Below, piece after piece: positions 7,944 to 15,395 of a DNA stretch of 21,202 nt. The notes below the pieces were generated by a model. The model made no database searches and had not been told where the DNA came from. It worked only from the letters and a program-made list of their open reading frames with translations. The position numbers were made by a program, and so were the translations under genes. How positions within the stretch are numbered: position 1 is the first letter of the stretch; each line of letters begins with the position of its first letter. Source of the stretch: CAIOSQ01 sp964434345 (GTDB lineage Bacteria; Pseudomonadota; Alphaproteobacteria; CACIAM-22H2); contig CAYSUY010000055.1 of NCBI GenBank assembly GCA_964434345.1, positions 1 to 21,202 on the forward strand, in the 5' to 3' direction.

Positions 7944-8330
7944 ATGGACGAGCGGGAAGGGGCGCAGATGCCCTACCGGCGGATGCTGGCTTTGATGCGC
8001 TATCGCGGCCTGGTCGGCGGCGAAGCCGTCGACGTTGCGAGCGCCCAGCAGCGCCAGTTCGAGGAGACAGTAGGACAGTTGCTCGACAACCACGCGCGGG
8101 CGGTCGAGCAGTTCGCGGCGCAGGCCGTGGCGCAGATCCCCAATCAGGCGGCGCGCGATTTCGTCGCCACCGCCATCGGCGCCCAGGTCGAGATGCAGCG
8201 CCAGACGATGGATCTTGCACTTCGTCAGGCCGAAGACATGGTGTCCCATGCGTGGCGTGCCTATGGGGACGTCGCGACCATGCTCGGACGCGCCGGTCTC
8301 GTGCCGGGGTCGCGCGAGCCGCGGTCGTGA
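7944..8330 (+). CDS. Small phasin-like helical protein
   Basis: This is a 128-residue protein with no signal peptide or membrane segment, almost entirely amphipathic helix rich in Ala, Gln and Glu. A central stretch (about 33-115) includes QLLDNHARAVEQFAAQAV and QRQTMDLALRQAEDMV, followed by a conserved-looking Trp104. The pattern resembles phasins, which coat polyhydroxyalkanoate granules, though I see no diagnostic motif. The ATG at 7944 is chosen because a run of seven G and an A (7932-7939) forms a ribosome binding site 4-5 bases ahead; a further in-frame ATG at 7968 is possible. Its stop overlaps the start of a 62-residue gene, and bdhA follows, which supports a role in hydroxybutyrate metabolism. 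The gene call is good; the function is tentative. Confidence 0.65.
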   Translation: MDEREGAQMPYRRMLALMRYRGLVGGEAVDVASAQQRQFEETVGQLLDNHARAVEQFAAQAVAQIPNQAARDFVATAIGAQVEMQRQTMDLALRQAEDMVSHAWRAYGDVATMLGRAGLVPGSREPRS

Positions 8331-8515
8331 GCGAACCTCTGCGCGAGGCCCGCGCCACGCGCGATTTTTCTGAGCGAGATGCCGCGCCGTGTACGCAAGT
8401 TTCGGCGCAGTGGGAAAGGCTGGCAGCGCCGCTGCGCAAGCTCGCCCGCGACGATCCCGGAGCTTTCGCTGCCGCCCTGCGCAATCTCATCGGTCGAAAG
8501 CCTGGCGACCCATAA
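8327..8515 (+). CDS. Short hypothetical protein, translationally coupled
   Basis: This 62-residue reading frame starts with a GTG that overlaps the stop of the phasin-like gene (GTGA), the same coupling used elsewhere in this window. The N-terminal half is charged and appears unstructured. The C-terminal half (about 28-57, WERLAAPLRKLARDD then FAAALRNLIGRK) forms two likely amphipathic helices. It ends 46 bp before bdhA. I do not recognise a family. The support is the coupling, the lack of any competing gene here and the helix-forming pattern. It could be a partner of the preceding protein or a small PHB-related factor; nothing in the sequence proves either. Confidence 0.5.
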   Translation: MSEPLREARATRDFSERDAAPCTQVSAQWERLAAPLRKLARDDPGAFAAALRNLIGRKPGDP

Positions 8516-8561
8516 GGCGCACGGTGCGACGGCGCCGTGGCCCAATCGGAGGAGATCGGTA

Positions 8562-9344
8562 ATGCTCGATGGAAAAGTTGCCCTCGTCACGGGTTCCACC
8601 AGCGGCATTGGCCTCGGCATCGCCGAGGCATTTGCGGGAGCTGGCGCCGATGTCGTGCTGAACGGCTTCGGTGACGCCGACGTGATCGAGGGGCTGCGCA
8701 CCGAGCTTGCGGCCCGTCATCGGGTGGCGGTCACCTATTCCGGCGCCGACATGTCGCGGCCGACGGCAATCGCCGGCATGGTCGAAGACGCGATCCGCGA
8801 TCATGGCAAGGTCGACATCCTCGTCAACAACGCCGGCATCCAGTACGTCGCGGCTATCGAGGAATTTCCCGAGGCGAAATGGGACGCGATACTCGCCATC
8901 AACCTATCGTCGGCTTTCCATGCGACGAAGGCCGTGCTGCCTGGGATGAAGCAGCGCAAATGGGGTCGCATCGTCAACGTCGCCTCTGCGCATGGTCTCG
9001 TCGGATCACCGTTCAAATCGGCCTATGTCGCCGCGAAACACGGTGTGCTCGGTCTGACGAAAGTCACGGCGCTGGAGACGGCAGAGACCGGGATCACCTG
9101 CAATGCCATCTGCCCGGGATATGTGTGGACGCCGCTCGTCCAGAAGCAGATCCCCGAGCAGGCGCGGGTGCATGGATTGTCTGAGGCGGAGGTCGTGCGA
9201 GAGGTCCTGCTCGCCAACCAGCCGAATAAGCGCTTTGCGACCGTCGAGGAGATGGGCGCGCTGGCGGTCTTCCTGTGTTCGCAGGGCGCAGCATCGATGA
9301 CTGGCGCGGCGTTGCCCGTCGACGGAGCGTGGACCGCACACTGA
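8562..9344 (+). CDS. bdhA: 3-hydroxybutyrate dehydrogenase (SDR family)
   Basis: This is a 260-residue short-chain dehydrogenase that interconverts (R)-3-hydroxybutyrate and acetoacetate with NAD (EC 1.1.1.30), the last step in reuse of polyhydroxybutyrate monomers. The cofactor motif TGSTSGIG lies at residues 10-17 and NNAGIQ near 90. The catalytic Ser is in NVASAHGLVGSPFKSAY, with Tyr and Lys in the following YVAAKHG. The stretch CNAICPGYVWTPLVQKQIPEQA is highly characteristic of the PHB-type 3-hydroxybutyrate dehydrogenases rather than other SDRs. The start at 8562 has a good ribosome binding site (GGAGGAG, 8548-8554). It probably shares a transcript with the two small genes upstream. It is convergent with recX (22 bp gap). 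Confidence 0.93.
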   Translation: MLDGKVALVTGSTSGIGLGIAEAFAGAGADVVLNGFGDADVIEGLRTELAARHRVAVTYSGADMSRPTAIAGMVEDAIRDHGKVDILVNNAGIQYVAAIEEFPEAKWDAILAINLSSAFHATKAVLPGMKQRKWGRIVNVASAHGLVGSPFKSAYVAAKHGVLGLTKVTALETAETGITCNAICPGYVWTPLVQKQIPEQARVHGLSEAEVVREVLLANQPNKRFATVEEMGALAVFLCSQGAASMTGAALPVDGAWTAH

Positions 9345-9366
9345 AGCACATCGTATCGGCGGTTTC

Positions 9367-9990
9367 TCAATCCTCCGGATCCGTGAGCAGCGCGCGCAGC
9401 GCCTCGGGGTCGGGGGCGTCGATCACGCGGCAGGACAGGTCACGCGGGAAGCCGGCGCGGGCGAGGATGGCGAGGTCCTTGTCGCGCCGTGCGGCGCGCT
9501 CCGCGTCTTGCCGGAAGGGGCCGAGGCGGCGGCGCCGCGCGAGGTTGATCGCCGCCGTTCGCTCGGGATGCGGCGTCTCGGCTTCCAGCGCGTCGAGGGC
9601 CCGGGCGACGCCTCCGGCATCGATGCCCTTGTCGCGCAGCGTGGCCTTGATCGCGGCGGCGGATCGGCCGCGGGCCACGAGGCTGCGCGCGCGGCCCTCC
9701 GCGAAGCGCGCGTCGTCGAGCAGGCCGAGTCCGGCGAGCTTGTCGAGGACGCGCCGCGCGGTCTCGTGCGCCGCCTCGGCGCCGGCCTCGCCGATCACGC
9801 CGCGCCGGACGGCCATCGCGATGCGGCGTTCGAGGACGCGCGCGACGGCTGCGTGCGACGCGGCGTAGCGCGCGAGATAGTCGACCGCCGCGCGCTCCAG
9901 CGACGCGGCATCGAGCGTGGCCGGCGTGACCGCGTCGTCGGGTCCGGGCATGTGCGTTTGGTCGTCTTCGTGTTCGTCCATGGCGGCCAT
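9367..9990 (-). CDS. recX: Regulatory protein RecX
   Basis: RecX binds RecA filaments and limits their activity, so it modulates recombination and the SOS response. The family core is clear: LAGLGLLDDARFAEGRARSLVARGRSAAAIKATLRDKGID in the middle of the protein, the repeated three-helix RecX module. It is flanked by an N-terminal helical repeat (YLARYAASHAAVARVLERRI) and a C-terminal one (FRQDAERAARRDKDLAILARAGF). From the ATG at 9990 the protein has 207 residues; a GTG at 10014 or an ATG at 9981 are alternatives and no ribosome binding site clearly decides. The acidic, low-complexity N-terminus is not conserved. recA is not adjacent. The upstream gene on the same strand is a DUF900 hydrolase, 47 bp away. 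Confidence 0.9.
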   Translation of the reverse strand: MAAMDEHEDDQTHMPGPDDAVTPATLDAASLERAAVDYLARYAASHAAVARVLERRIAMAVRRGVIGEAGAEAAHETARRVLDKLAGLGLLDDARFAEGRARSLVARGRSAAAIKATLRDKGIDAGGVARALDALEAETPHPERTAAINLARRRRLGPFRQDAERAARRDKDLAILARAGFPRDLSCRVIDAPDPEALRALLTDPED

Positions 9991-10037
9991 GCTGGCACAG
10001 GAACCGCCCGGCACGCATCACGACGCGCAGGTCGCGG

Positions 10038-11084
10038 TCACGGGGCCGCGCCGCCGCCCCCCGGCACGGCACGAATGTTCCATGCGCTCATGAAGGCGGG
10101 GCGCGGCTGGTCGCAGAGGACGAGGCGGCCCTGGGCGAGCCTGCGGGTCGGGATCGCGCGGCGGTCGATCGCCCCTTCGAGCGTCATGGCAAGGTCGCGG
10201 GCGAAGACACGGTCGCCGACATGCCAGGAATGGGTGAAATTCGCGCCTTCGGCGAAGACCGCCTGGGCGGGATCGAGGGCGGCGAAATACGGCCCGCAAT
10301 CGACATCGACTACCTTGGCCTCGGGATCGGCCGGCGCGCCGACGCGGCCGACGCGCGGCGCGGTCCCCAGTCGCTTCGCGTTGGAGACCGCGAGTGCCGA
10401 ATCATACGGGCTCGAATAGTTGGTCAGTCGCATGATGCGGCGGAACATGGGCGCCGACCACGCATCGCCACCGGCGAGGCTGCTGGCCGCCACATCGCCG
10501 CCGATGAAGGCGACCTGGCCGACGCGCCAGGGGCTCTTGAACAGCGCGCCGTCCTTTTCCGCCTGCGCGAAGGCCTCCATGATCACGTAGGCGCCGGTCG
10601 AATGGCCCAGCAGGTGCACGTTGGTGACGCAGCCCCGCCGCTGCGCCTTGGCGAGGCGGGTGACGCAGCCGCGCACCAGTTCGAGCGCCACGGTCGCCGC
10701 GTCCCAGCGATCCTCGAGGTAGTTGAGCGTACTTACCGCGCAGGGCCAGTCGAAGCCGATCACGGTGCCGCGCCAGCCCTCTGCCGCGAGATCCGCACGC
10801 AGGCGACGCTGCCGCCAGAGGATCGTCCGCGGATCGTTGTTGTAGCCGTGCACGAACACGAGCACGTCGCCGCGCAGGCTGATCGAATGCGGGTTTTCGT
10901 CGCCGTCGGCGAGGCCGATCACCTCGTCGATCCAGCCGGCGAGGTCACCGGCGCCGGTCGTGGCGTGCGAGGGCCGCGCGGCGGGCGCGTCGGATGGCAC
11001 GCGCAGATAGCGGACCGGCCCCGGCTCGGTCGTGAAGTCCGTCTGCGCGATCCTGCGCGCGCTGATGACGTAGTCGTGCACCAT
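10038..11084 (-). CDS. DUF900-family alpha/beta hydrolase
   Basis: This is a 348-residue soluble alpha/beta-hydrolase-fold protein of the DUF900 type. It shows the oxyanion segment VLVFVHGYNN (75-83), the nucleophile elbow GHSTGAY (160-166, Ser162) and a C-terminal HSWHVGD stretch (285-291) that should supply the catalytic His, probably His285. An acid is likely around Asp197 in IGGDVAAS. Enzymes with this architecture are probable serine esterases or lipases, but no substrate is known for the family. No signal peptide is visible. The start is well supported by a GGGAGGA ribosome binding site 7 bp upstream (11092-11098). The gene is divergent from the ABC-2 permease and probably leads into recX. 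Confidence 0.85.
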   Translation of the reverse strand: MVHDYVISARRIAQTDFTTEPGPVRYLRVPSDAPAARPSHATTGAGDLAGWIDEVIGLADGDENPHSISLRGDVLVFVHGYNNDPRTILWRQRRLRADLAAEGWRGTVIGFDWPCAVSTLNYLEDRWDAATVALELVRGCVTRLAKAQRRGCVTNVHLLGHSTGAYVIMEAFAQAEKDGALFKSPWRVGQVAFIGGDVAASSLAGGDAWSAPMFRRIMRLTNYSSPYDSALAVSNAKRLGTAPRVGRVGAPADPEAKVVDVDCGPYFAALDPAQAVFAEGANFTHSWHVGDRVFARDLAMTLEGAIDRRAIPTRRLAQGRLVLCDQPRPAFMSAWNIRAVPGGGGAAP

Positions 11085-11236
11085 GTCGGTTTCCTCCCTG
11101 AGCGTCGGCGCCGCGGCCGGACATGCGGATGGAGCGAAGCACGAGCGGCCGGCTCGATCGACCGCGGAGCGGGCGAGAGGCCGCGCGCACGCGCGCGTTG
11201 CGGCGCGCGGCGCGCGGGCGTAAGTCTCCCCCCGCC

Positions 11237-12055
11237 ATGATGCCCGCTGATCCGCCGTCCGTGTCGCCGCCCGAGCCCCGCCGTTATGGTGCCGTCAACT
11301 GGATCGGCCTGTCGACGCTGGTCGCGCGCGAGGTGCGGCGGTTCCTCAAAGTCGGCACGCAGACCGTCGCCGCGCCCGCCGTCACCACGCTCCTGCTTCT
11401 CGCGGTCTTCGCGCTGGCGCTGGGAGGCGCAGTGCGCGACATCGCCGGCGTGCGCTTCGCCGAGTTCCTCGCACCCGGCCTGATCGTGATGGCGATGGTG
11501 CAGAACGCCTTCGCCAACAGCTCCTCGTCGCTGATCATCGCCAAGGTCCAGGGGAACATCGTCGACTCCCTGATGCCGCCATTGAGCGCCGGAGAACTGA
11601 CGGTCGGCTTCGCGCTGGGCGGGGTGGTCCGCGGGCTCGTCGTCGGCGGGGCGGTCGCGCTCTGTCTGGCGCCGTTCGTGCGGCTGCATGTCCATGCGCC
11701 GGCGTTCATCCTGTTCCACGGCCTGGCGGCGACGCTCCTGCTGTCCCTGCTCGGCATCGTGGCCGGGATCTGGGCGCAGAAATTCGACCATATCGCGGCC
11801 TTCACCAACTTCGTCGTCACGCCGCTCGCGTTCCTGTCGGGCACGTTCTACACGATCGATCGCCTGCCGCCGCCGTGGCATGCGATCGCGCTGGCGAACC
11901 CGTTCTTCTACATGATCGACGGCTTCCGTTTCGGCTTCCTCGGGCATCACGACGGCGACCTCGCGATCGGGGTCGTGGCGATGACCATCGCCAATCTCGC
12001 CCTGCTGGCGCTCTGCCACCGCCTGTTCGCGACCGGATACCGGCTGCGCGCCTGA
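11237..12055 (+). CDS. ABC-2 type transporter permease
   Basis: This is a 272-residue integral membrane protein of the ABC-2 permease family (YadH/NodJ-like), the membrane half of exporters for polysaccharides, drugs or lipids. About six hydrophobic segments are visible (roughly residues 38-62, 73-92, 128-152, 160-184, 194-212 and 240-262), with the family pattern FLAPGLIVMAMVQNAF, KFDHIAAFTNFVVTPLAFLSGTFY and LANPFFYMIDGFRFGFLG. The start is set at the ATGATG at 11237; further upstream the frame encodes an Arg-rich stretch that does not look like protein. There is no clear ribosome binding site. No ATPase gene is adjacent, so the partner must be encoded elsewhere. The transported compound is unknown. 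Confidence 0.9.
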   Translation: MMPADPPSVSPPEPRRYGAVNWIGLSTLVAREVRRFLKVGTQTVAAPAVTTLLLLAVFALALGGAVRDIAGVRFAEFLAPGLIVMAMVQNAFANSSSSLIIAKVQGNIVDSLMPPLSAGELTVGFALGGVVRGLVVGGAVALCLAPFVRLHVHAPAFILFHGLAATLLLSLLGIVAGIWAQKFDHIAAFTNFVVTPLAFLSGTFYTIDRLPPPWHAIALANPFFYMIDGFRFGFLGHHDGDLAIGVVAMTIANLALLALCHRLFATGYRLRA

Positions 12056-12076
12056 AAGCGGCTTTTTGGCGGAAGA

Positions 12077-12106
12077 TTGACAGGGGCGTCCGAAGCACGA
12101 ATAAAT
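12077..12106 (+). promoter_or_regulatory. Candidate sigma70-type promoter for the arginine genes
   Basis: A perfect TTGACA (12077-12082) is followed after 18 bp by ATAAAT (12101-12106), the only AT-rich hexamer nearby. The -35 is full consensus; the -10 is weak. It precedes argD by about 90 bp and would place transcription start close to 12113. Confidence 0.35.
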
Positions 12107-12123
12107 GCCGGTTTCGCTGCATG

Positions 12124-12145
12124 GGGCCCGCTGAGCGGGTCCTTT
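12124..12145 (+). terminator. Stable hairpin with short T-tract, terminator or attenuator
   Basis: GGGCCCGC (12124-12131), loop TGA and GCGGGTCC (12135-12142) pair over 8 bp including one G-T pair, then TTTGTCGTTTT follows. This has the shape of an intrinsic terminator. It may end the permease transcript or act as an attenuator in front of argD, since it lies between the candidate promoter and the gene. Confidence 0.45.
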
Positions 12146-12197
12146 GTCGTTTTGGAAGCGCGCGGAACGACCGCGTGCCCGTCCGAGGAGACCCGAA

Positions 12198-13421
12198 GTG
12201 AGCGTCGCCACGTCCCAGGCGTTCCCGCCCGTCATGCCCACCTATGCCCGGCTCGACCTCGCCATCGAGCGCGGCGAGGGCGTGTACCTGCACGGGACCG
12301 ACGGCCGACGCTACCTGGACTTCATGAGCGGCATCGCCGTGACCGCGCTCGGCCACGCCCATCCGAGGCTGGTGGCCGCGCTGGTCGAGCAGGCGCAGAA
12401 GCTCTGGCACGTCTCCAACATCTTCCGCATCCCCGAGGGCGAGCGCCTCGCGCGGCGCCTCGTCGAGCACAGCTTCGCCGACACGGTGTTCTTCACCAAT
12501 TCCGGCGCCGAGGCGATGGAGTGCGGCATCAAGACGGTGCGCAAGTACCACGCCCACCACGGCCATCCCGAGCGCTACCGGCTGGTGACCTTCGAGGGCG
12601 CCTTCCATGGCCGCACCCTCGCGACGATCGCCGCGGGCGGGAACAGGAAGTACATCGACGGCTTCGGCCCCGCGGTCGACGGCTTCGACCAGGTGCCCTT
12701 CGGCGACCACGAGGCGCTGAAGGCGGCGATCGGCCCGCAGACCGCCGGCATCCTGATCGAGCCGGTGCAGGGCGAGGGCGGCATCCGCCCCGTGCCGTCG
12801 CAATGCCTGCGCGGCCTGCGCGAGCTCTGCGACAGGCACGGCATCCTGCTGTTCTTCGACGAGATCCAGTGCGGCATGGGCCGCACCGGCCGCCTCTTCG
12901 CGCATGAATGGGCCGGCGTGACGCCGGACGTCATGTCGCTCGCCAAGGCGATCGGCGGCGGCTTCCCGCTCGGCGCCTGCCTCGCGACCGCCAAGGCGGC
13001 ATCCGGCATGGTCGCCGGCACCCACGGGTCGACCTATGGCGGCAATCCACTCGCCATGGCCTGCGGGAACGCCGTCCTCGACGTGATGCTCGAGCCGGGT
13101 TTCCTTGATCACGTGCAGACCGTGTCGAGCCATCTGGTCCAGCAACTCCAGGGCATCGTCGAACGCCATCCCGACGTGTTCGAGGAGGTGCGCGGCCAGG
13201 GATTGATGCTCGGCCTGAAATGCCGGCTTCCGCAGGGCGACGTCGCGGCGGCGCTGCGCGCCCGCAGCCTTCTGACGGTGAACGCCGGCGACAACGTCGT
13301 GCGACTTCTCCCGCCGCTGATCGCCGAGGCGTCGCATGTCGTCGAAGCCTGCGCGATCATCGAGGCCGCCGCCGCCGAGCTCGGGGCGCAGGCCAAGGCC
13401 GGCGCGGGCAAGGCGGGGTAA
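12198..13421 (+). CDS. argD: Acetylornithine aminotransferase
   Basis: ArgD is a 407-residue class III PLP aminotransferase that converts N-acetylglutamate semialdehyde to N2-acetylornithine with glutamate; many versions also act on succinyldiaminopimelate in lysine synthesis. The PLP lysine is Lys250 in SLAKAIGGG, and the cofactor-binding DEIQ begins at Asp221. NSGAEA (101-106) for phosphate binding, the FHGRT and EPVQGEGG stretches, and the late HGSTYGGNPLA are all typical of ArgD. The GTG at 12198 is chosen because GAGGAG lies 7 bp upstream and the family's N-terminus begins here. argF starts 4 bp after the stop, so the two are one operon. The Ala/Lys/Gly tail (last 13 residues) is not conserved. 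Confidence 0.96.
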   Translation: MSVATSQAFPPVMPTYARLDLAIERGEGVYLHGTDGRRYLDFMSGIAVTALGHAHPRLVAALVEQAQKLWHVSNIFRIPEGERLARRLVEHSFADTVFFTNSGAEAMECGIKTVRKYHAHHGHPERYRLVTFEGAFHGRTLATIAAGGNRKYIDGFGPAVDGFDQVPFGDHEALKAAIGPQTAGILIEPVQGEGGIRPVPSQCLRGLRELCDRHGILLFFDEIQCGMGRTGRLFAHEWAGVTPDVMSLAKAIGGGFPLGACLATAKAASGMVAGTHGSTYGGNPLAMACGNAVLDVMLEPGFLDHVQTVSSHLVQQLQGIVERHPDVFEEVRGQGLMLGLKCRLPQGDVAAALRARSLLTVNAGDNVVRLLPPLIAEASHVVEACAIIEAAAAELGAQAKAGAGKAG

Positions 13422-13425
13422 GGCC

Positions 13426-14364
13426 GTGAGCACGACCTCCGGGCCCAGGCATTTCCTGGATCTCGATCGTCTCGATGCGGGAACCCTGCGCGGGATCATG
13501 TCGCTTGCCACGGCCCACAAGCGGCGCGATCCCCCGGGGGGCGACGCAAAGCCGCTCGCCGGGAAGACCCTGGCGATGATCTTCGAGAAGCCCTCGACGC
13601 GCACCCGCGTGTCCTTCGAGGTGGGGATCCGCCAGCTGGGCGGCGACGCCGTGATCCTGACGCCGAACGACACGCAGCTCGGCCGCGGCGAGACGATCGC
13701 CGACACCGCGCGCGTCCTGTCGCGCTATGTCGACGCGATCATGATCCGCACGACCTCGCATGCGCGGCTGATGGAAATGGCCGCCCACGCCACCGTGCCG
13801 GTCATCAATGGACTGACCGAGCGCACCCATCCCTGCCAGGTCATGGCCGATGTCATGACCTTCGAGGAGCACCGCGGCCCGATCGCCGGGCGCACGGTCG
13901 CCTGGTCGGGCGACGGCAACAACATGGCGGGGTCGTGGATCCAGGCCGCGGCGCGCTTCGACTTCACCCTCAAGCTTGCCTGCCCGCCGGAACTGGCGCC
14001 GCCGGCCGAAATCATCGGCTGGGCGCGCGGCGCCGGCGCGCGCGTGATCGTGACCCATGATCCCCAGGCGGCGGTCGCCGGGGCCGATGCGGTGGTCACC
14101 GACACCTGGGTCTCCATGGACCAGGAGAGCGATGCGGCGAAGCTGGGGCACGAGACGCGGCACAACATGCTGGCGCCGTTCCGCGTCGACCGCGCCTTGA
14201 TGGCGCATGCGCGTCCCGACGCGATCTTCATGCACTGCCTGCCCGCCCATCGCGGGGAGGAAGTCACGGACGAGATCCTCGACGGGCCGCAATCCGTCGT
14301 CTGGGACGAGGCCGAGAACCGCCTGCATGTCCAGAAGGGCATCCTGGCCTGGTGCATGGGCTGA
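13426..14364 (+). CDS. argF: Ornithine carbamoyltransferase
   Basis: This enzyme makes citrulline from ornithine and carbamoyl phosphate in arginine synthesis (312 residues, a normal length). The carbamoyl-phosphate motif STRTR (57-61), the HPCQ motif (135-138) and the ornithine motif MHCLPAHRGEEV (His270-Cys271-Leu272-Pro273) are intact. The late LHVQKGILAWCM end is typical of anabolic OTC. The start is a GTG 4 bp after argD, with only a weak ribosome binding site, which suggests coupling to argD. A kinase of the PfkB family follows after 37 bp in place of the hslO gene that often follows argF in related bacteria (from general knowledge). Confidence 0.97.
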   Translation: MSTTSGPRHFLDLDRLDAGTLRGIMSLATAHKRRDPPGGDAKPLAGKTLAMIFEKPSTRTRVSFEVGIRQLGGDAVILTPNDTQLGRGETIADTARVLSRYVDAIMIRTTSHARLMEMAAHATVPVINGLTERTHPCQVMADVMTFEEHRGPIAGRTVAWSGDGNNMAGSWIQAAARFDFTLKLACPPELAPPAEIIGWARGAGARVIVTHDPQAAVAGADAVVTDTWVSMDQESDAAKLGHETRHNMLAPFRVDRALMAHARPDAIFMHCLPAHRGEEVTDEILDGPQSVVWDEAENRLHVQKGILAWCMG

Positions 14365-14401
14365 AACCGCCGGGCGCGGAACCGGACGAAAGGCGCGGAA
14401 G

Positions 14402-15394
14402 ATGAGCTACAGCTACGATGTCGTCGGTCTCGGCAACGCGATCGTCGACGTGATCGCGCGCACCGACGATGCGTTCCTCGCGCGCCACGGCCTCGCCAAG
14501 GGCGCGATGACGCTGATCAGCGCCGAGACCGCGGACCGGCTCTATGCCGACATGGAGCCGGCGATCGAGGTGTCCGGCGGATCGGCCGCGAACACCATGG
14601 CCGGCATCGCCTCGCTGGGTGGACGCGCCGCCTATATGGGCCGCGTCTTCGCCGACCAGCTGGGCCAGGTCTTCCGGCACGACATCCGCGCCGCGGGCGT
14701 CGCCTTCGACACGGCGGCGGCGAGTTCCGGTCCGCCGACCGCACGCTGCCTCGTCCTCGTGACGCCCGACGCGCAGCGCACGATGCAGACCTATCTCGGC
14801 GCCTGCGTCGATTTCGGCCCCGCCGACGTCGCCGCCGGCGTCGTCGAGGCGTCCCGCATCGTCTATCTGGAGGGCTATCTCTGGGACAAGCCGCAGGCGA
14901 AGGAAGCCTTCCGCAAGGCGGTCCGCGTCGCGCATGCCAACGGCAACAAGGTGGCGCTGACGCTCTCCGACGCCTTCTGCGTCGACCGCCATCGCGCCGA
15001 GTTCCGGGCCCTGATCGAGGACGGCATCGACATCGTGCTGGCCAACGAGGCGGAGATCGTCTCGCTCTGGCAGGTCGGCGCGATCGAGGATGCGATCGCC
15101 GCCTGCCAGCACTACGCCGATCGCATCTGGGCGGTGACGCGCTCCGAAAAGGGCTCGGTGGTCATCGGCGGCGGTACCTGCACCCATGTCCCGGCCGAGA
15201 AGATCACGCGCCTCGTCGATACGACGGGGGCCGGCGATCTCTACGCGTCGGGGTTCCTCTATGGGCTGTCGCAGGCGCGGCCGCTGGCCGAATGCGCGCG
15301 GCTTGGCCATGTCTGCGCCAGCGAGGTGATCTCGCATTACGGGGCGCGGCCTGAGATCAGCCTCAAGGTCCTTGCCGCCGCCCGGATGAAGTGA
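14402..15394 (+). CDS. PfkB-family sugar/nucleoside kinase, adenosine-kinase-like
   Basis: This is a 330-residue ribokinase-fold (PfkB) kinase. The N-terminus DVVGLGNAIVDV and the GGSAANTMAGIASLGG stretch (59-74) match the adenosine-kinase-like branch. The signature DTTGAGD (273-279) carries the catalytic Asp279 and the anion hole, and NEAE at 215-218 is the Mg/phosphate motif. It probably phosphorylates adenosine or a related nucleoside or sugar with ATP; the exact substrate cannot be read from sequence. The start at 14402 follows AAAGGCGCGGAAG. It lies 37 bp after argF and may share its transcript. It is convergent with the flavin reductase gene with only 1 bp between the stops, so no terminator fits between them. 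Confidence 0.9.
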   Translation: MSYSYDVVGLGNAIVDVIARTDDAFLARHGLAKGAMTLISAETADRLYADMEPAIEVSGGSAANTMAGIASLGGRAAYMGRVFADQLGQVFRHDIRAAGVAFDTAAASSGPPTARCLVLVTPDAQRTMQTYLGACVDFGPADVAAGVVEASRIVYLEGYLWDKPQAKEAFRKAVRVAHANGNKVALTLSDAFCVDRHRAEFRALIEDGIDIVLANEAEIVSLWQVGAIEDAIAACQHYADRIWAVTRSEKGSVVIGGGTCTHVPAEKITRLVDTTGAGDLYASGFLYGLSQARPLAECARLGHVCASEVISHYGARPEISLKVLAAARMK

Positions 15395-15395
15395 C

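Larger units (their letters stand above)
12056..12197. other. argD leader region
   Basis: These 142 bp between the permease stop and argD contain a consensus -35 box, a very short open reading frame and a stable hairpin followed by T-rich DNA (each listed separately). Next to argD lies the ribosome binding site GAGGAG (12185-12190), 7 bp before the GTG start. No further structure is obvious. Confidence 0.5.

Noticed and set aside
9345..9366. Possible terminator between bdhA and recX
   Set aside because: No inverted repeat or T-tract is present in the 22 bp.
11180..11220. GCGC-rich repeat-like stretch before the permease
   Set aside because: Simple alternating GC sequence with no fixed unit; likely composition rather than a repeat element or operator.
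10221..11240. Plus-strand open frame of 339 codons
   Set aside because: Antisense to the DUF900 hydrolase, which has a strong ribosome binding site and catalytic motifs.
11817..13706. Minus-strand open frame of 629 codons
   Set aside because: Antisense to the permease, argD and argF; the plus-strand proteins are unmistakable.
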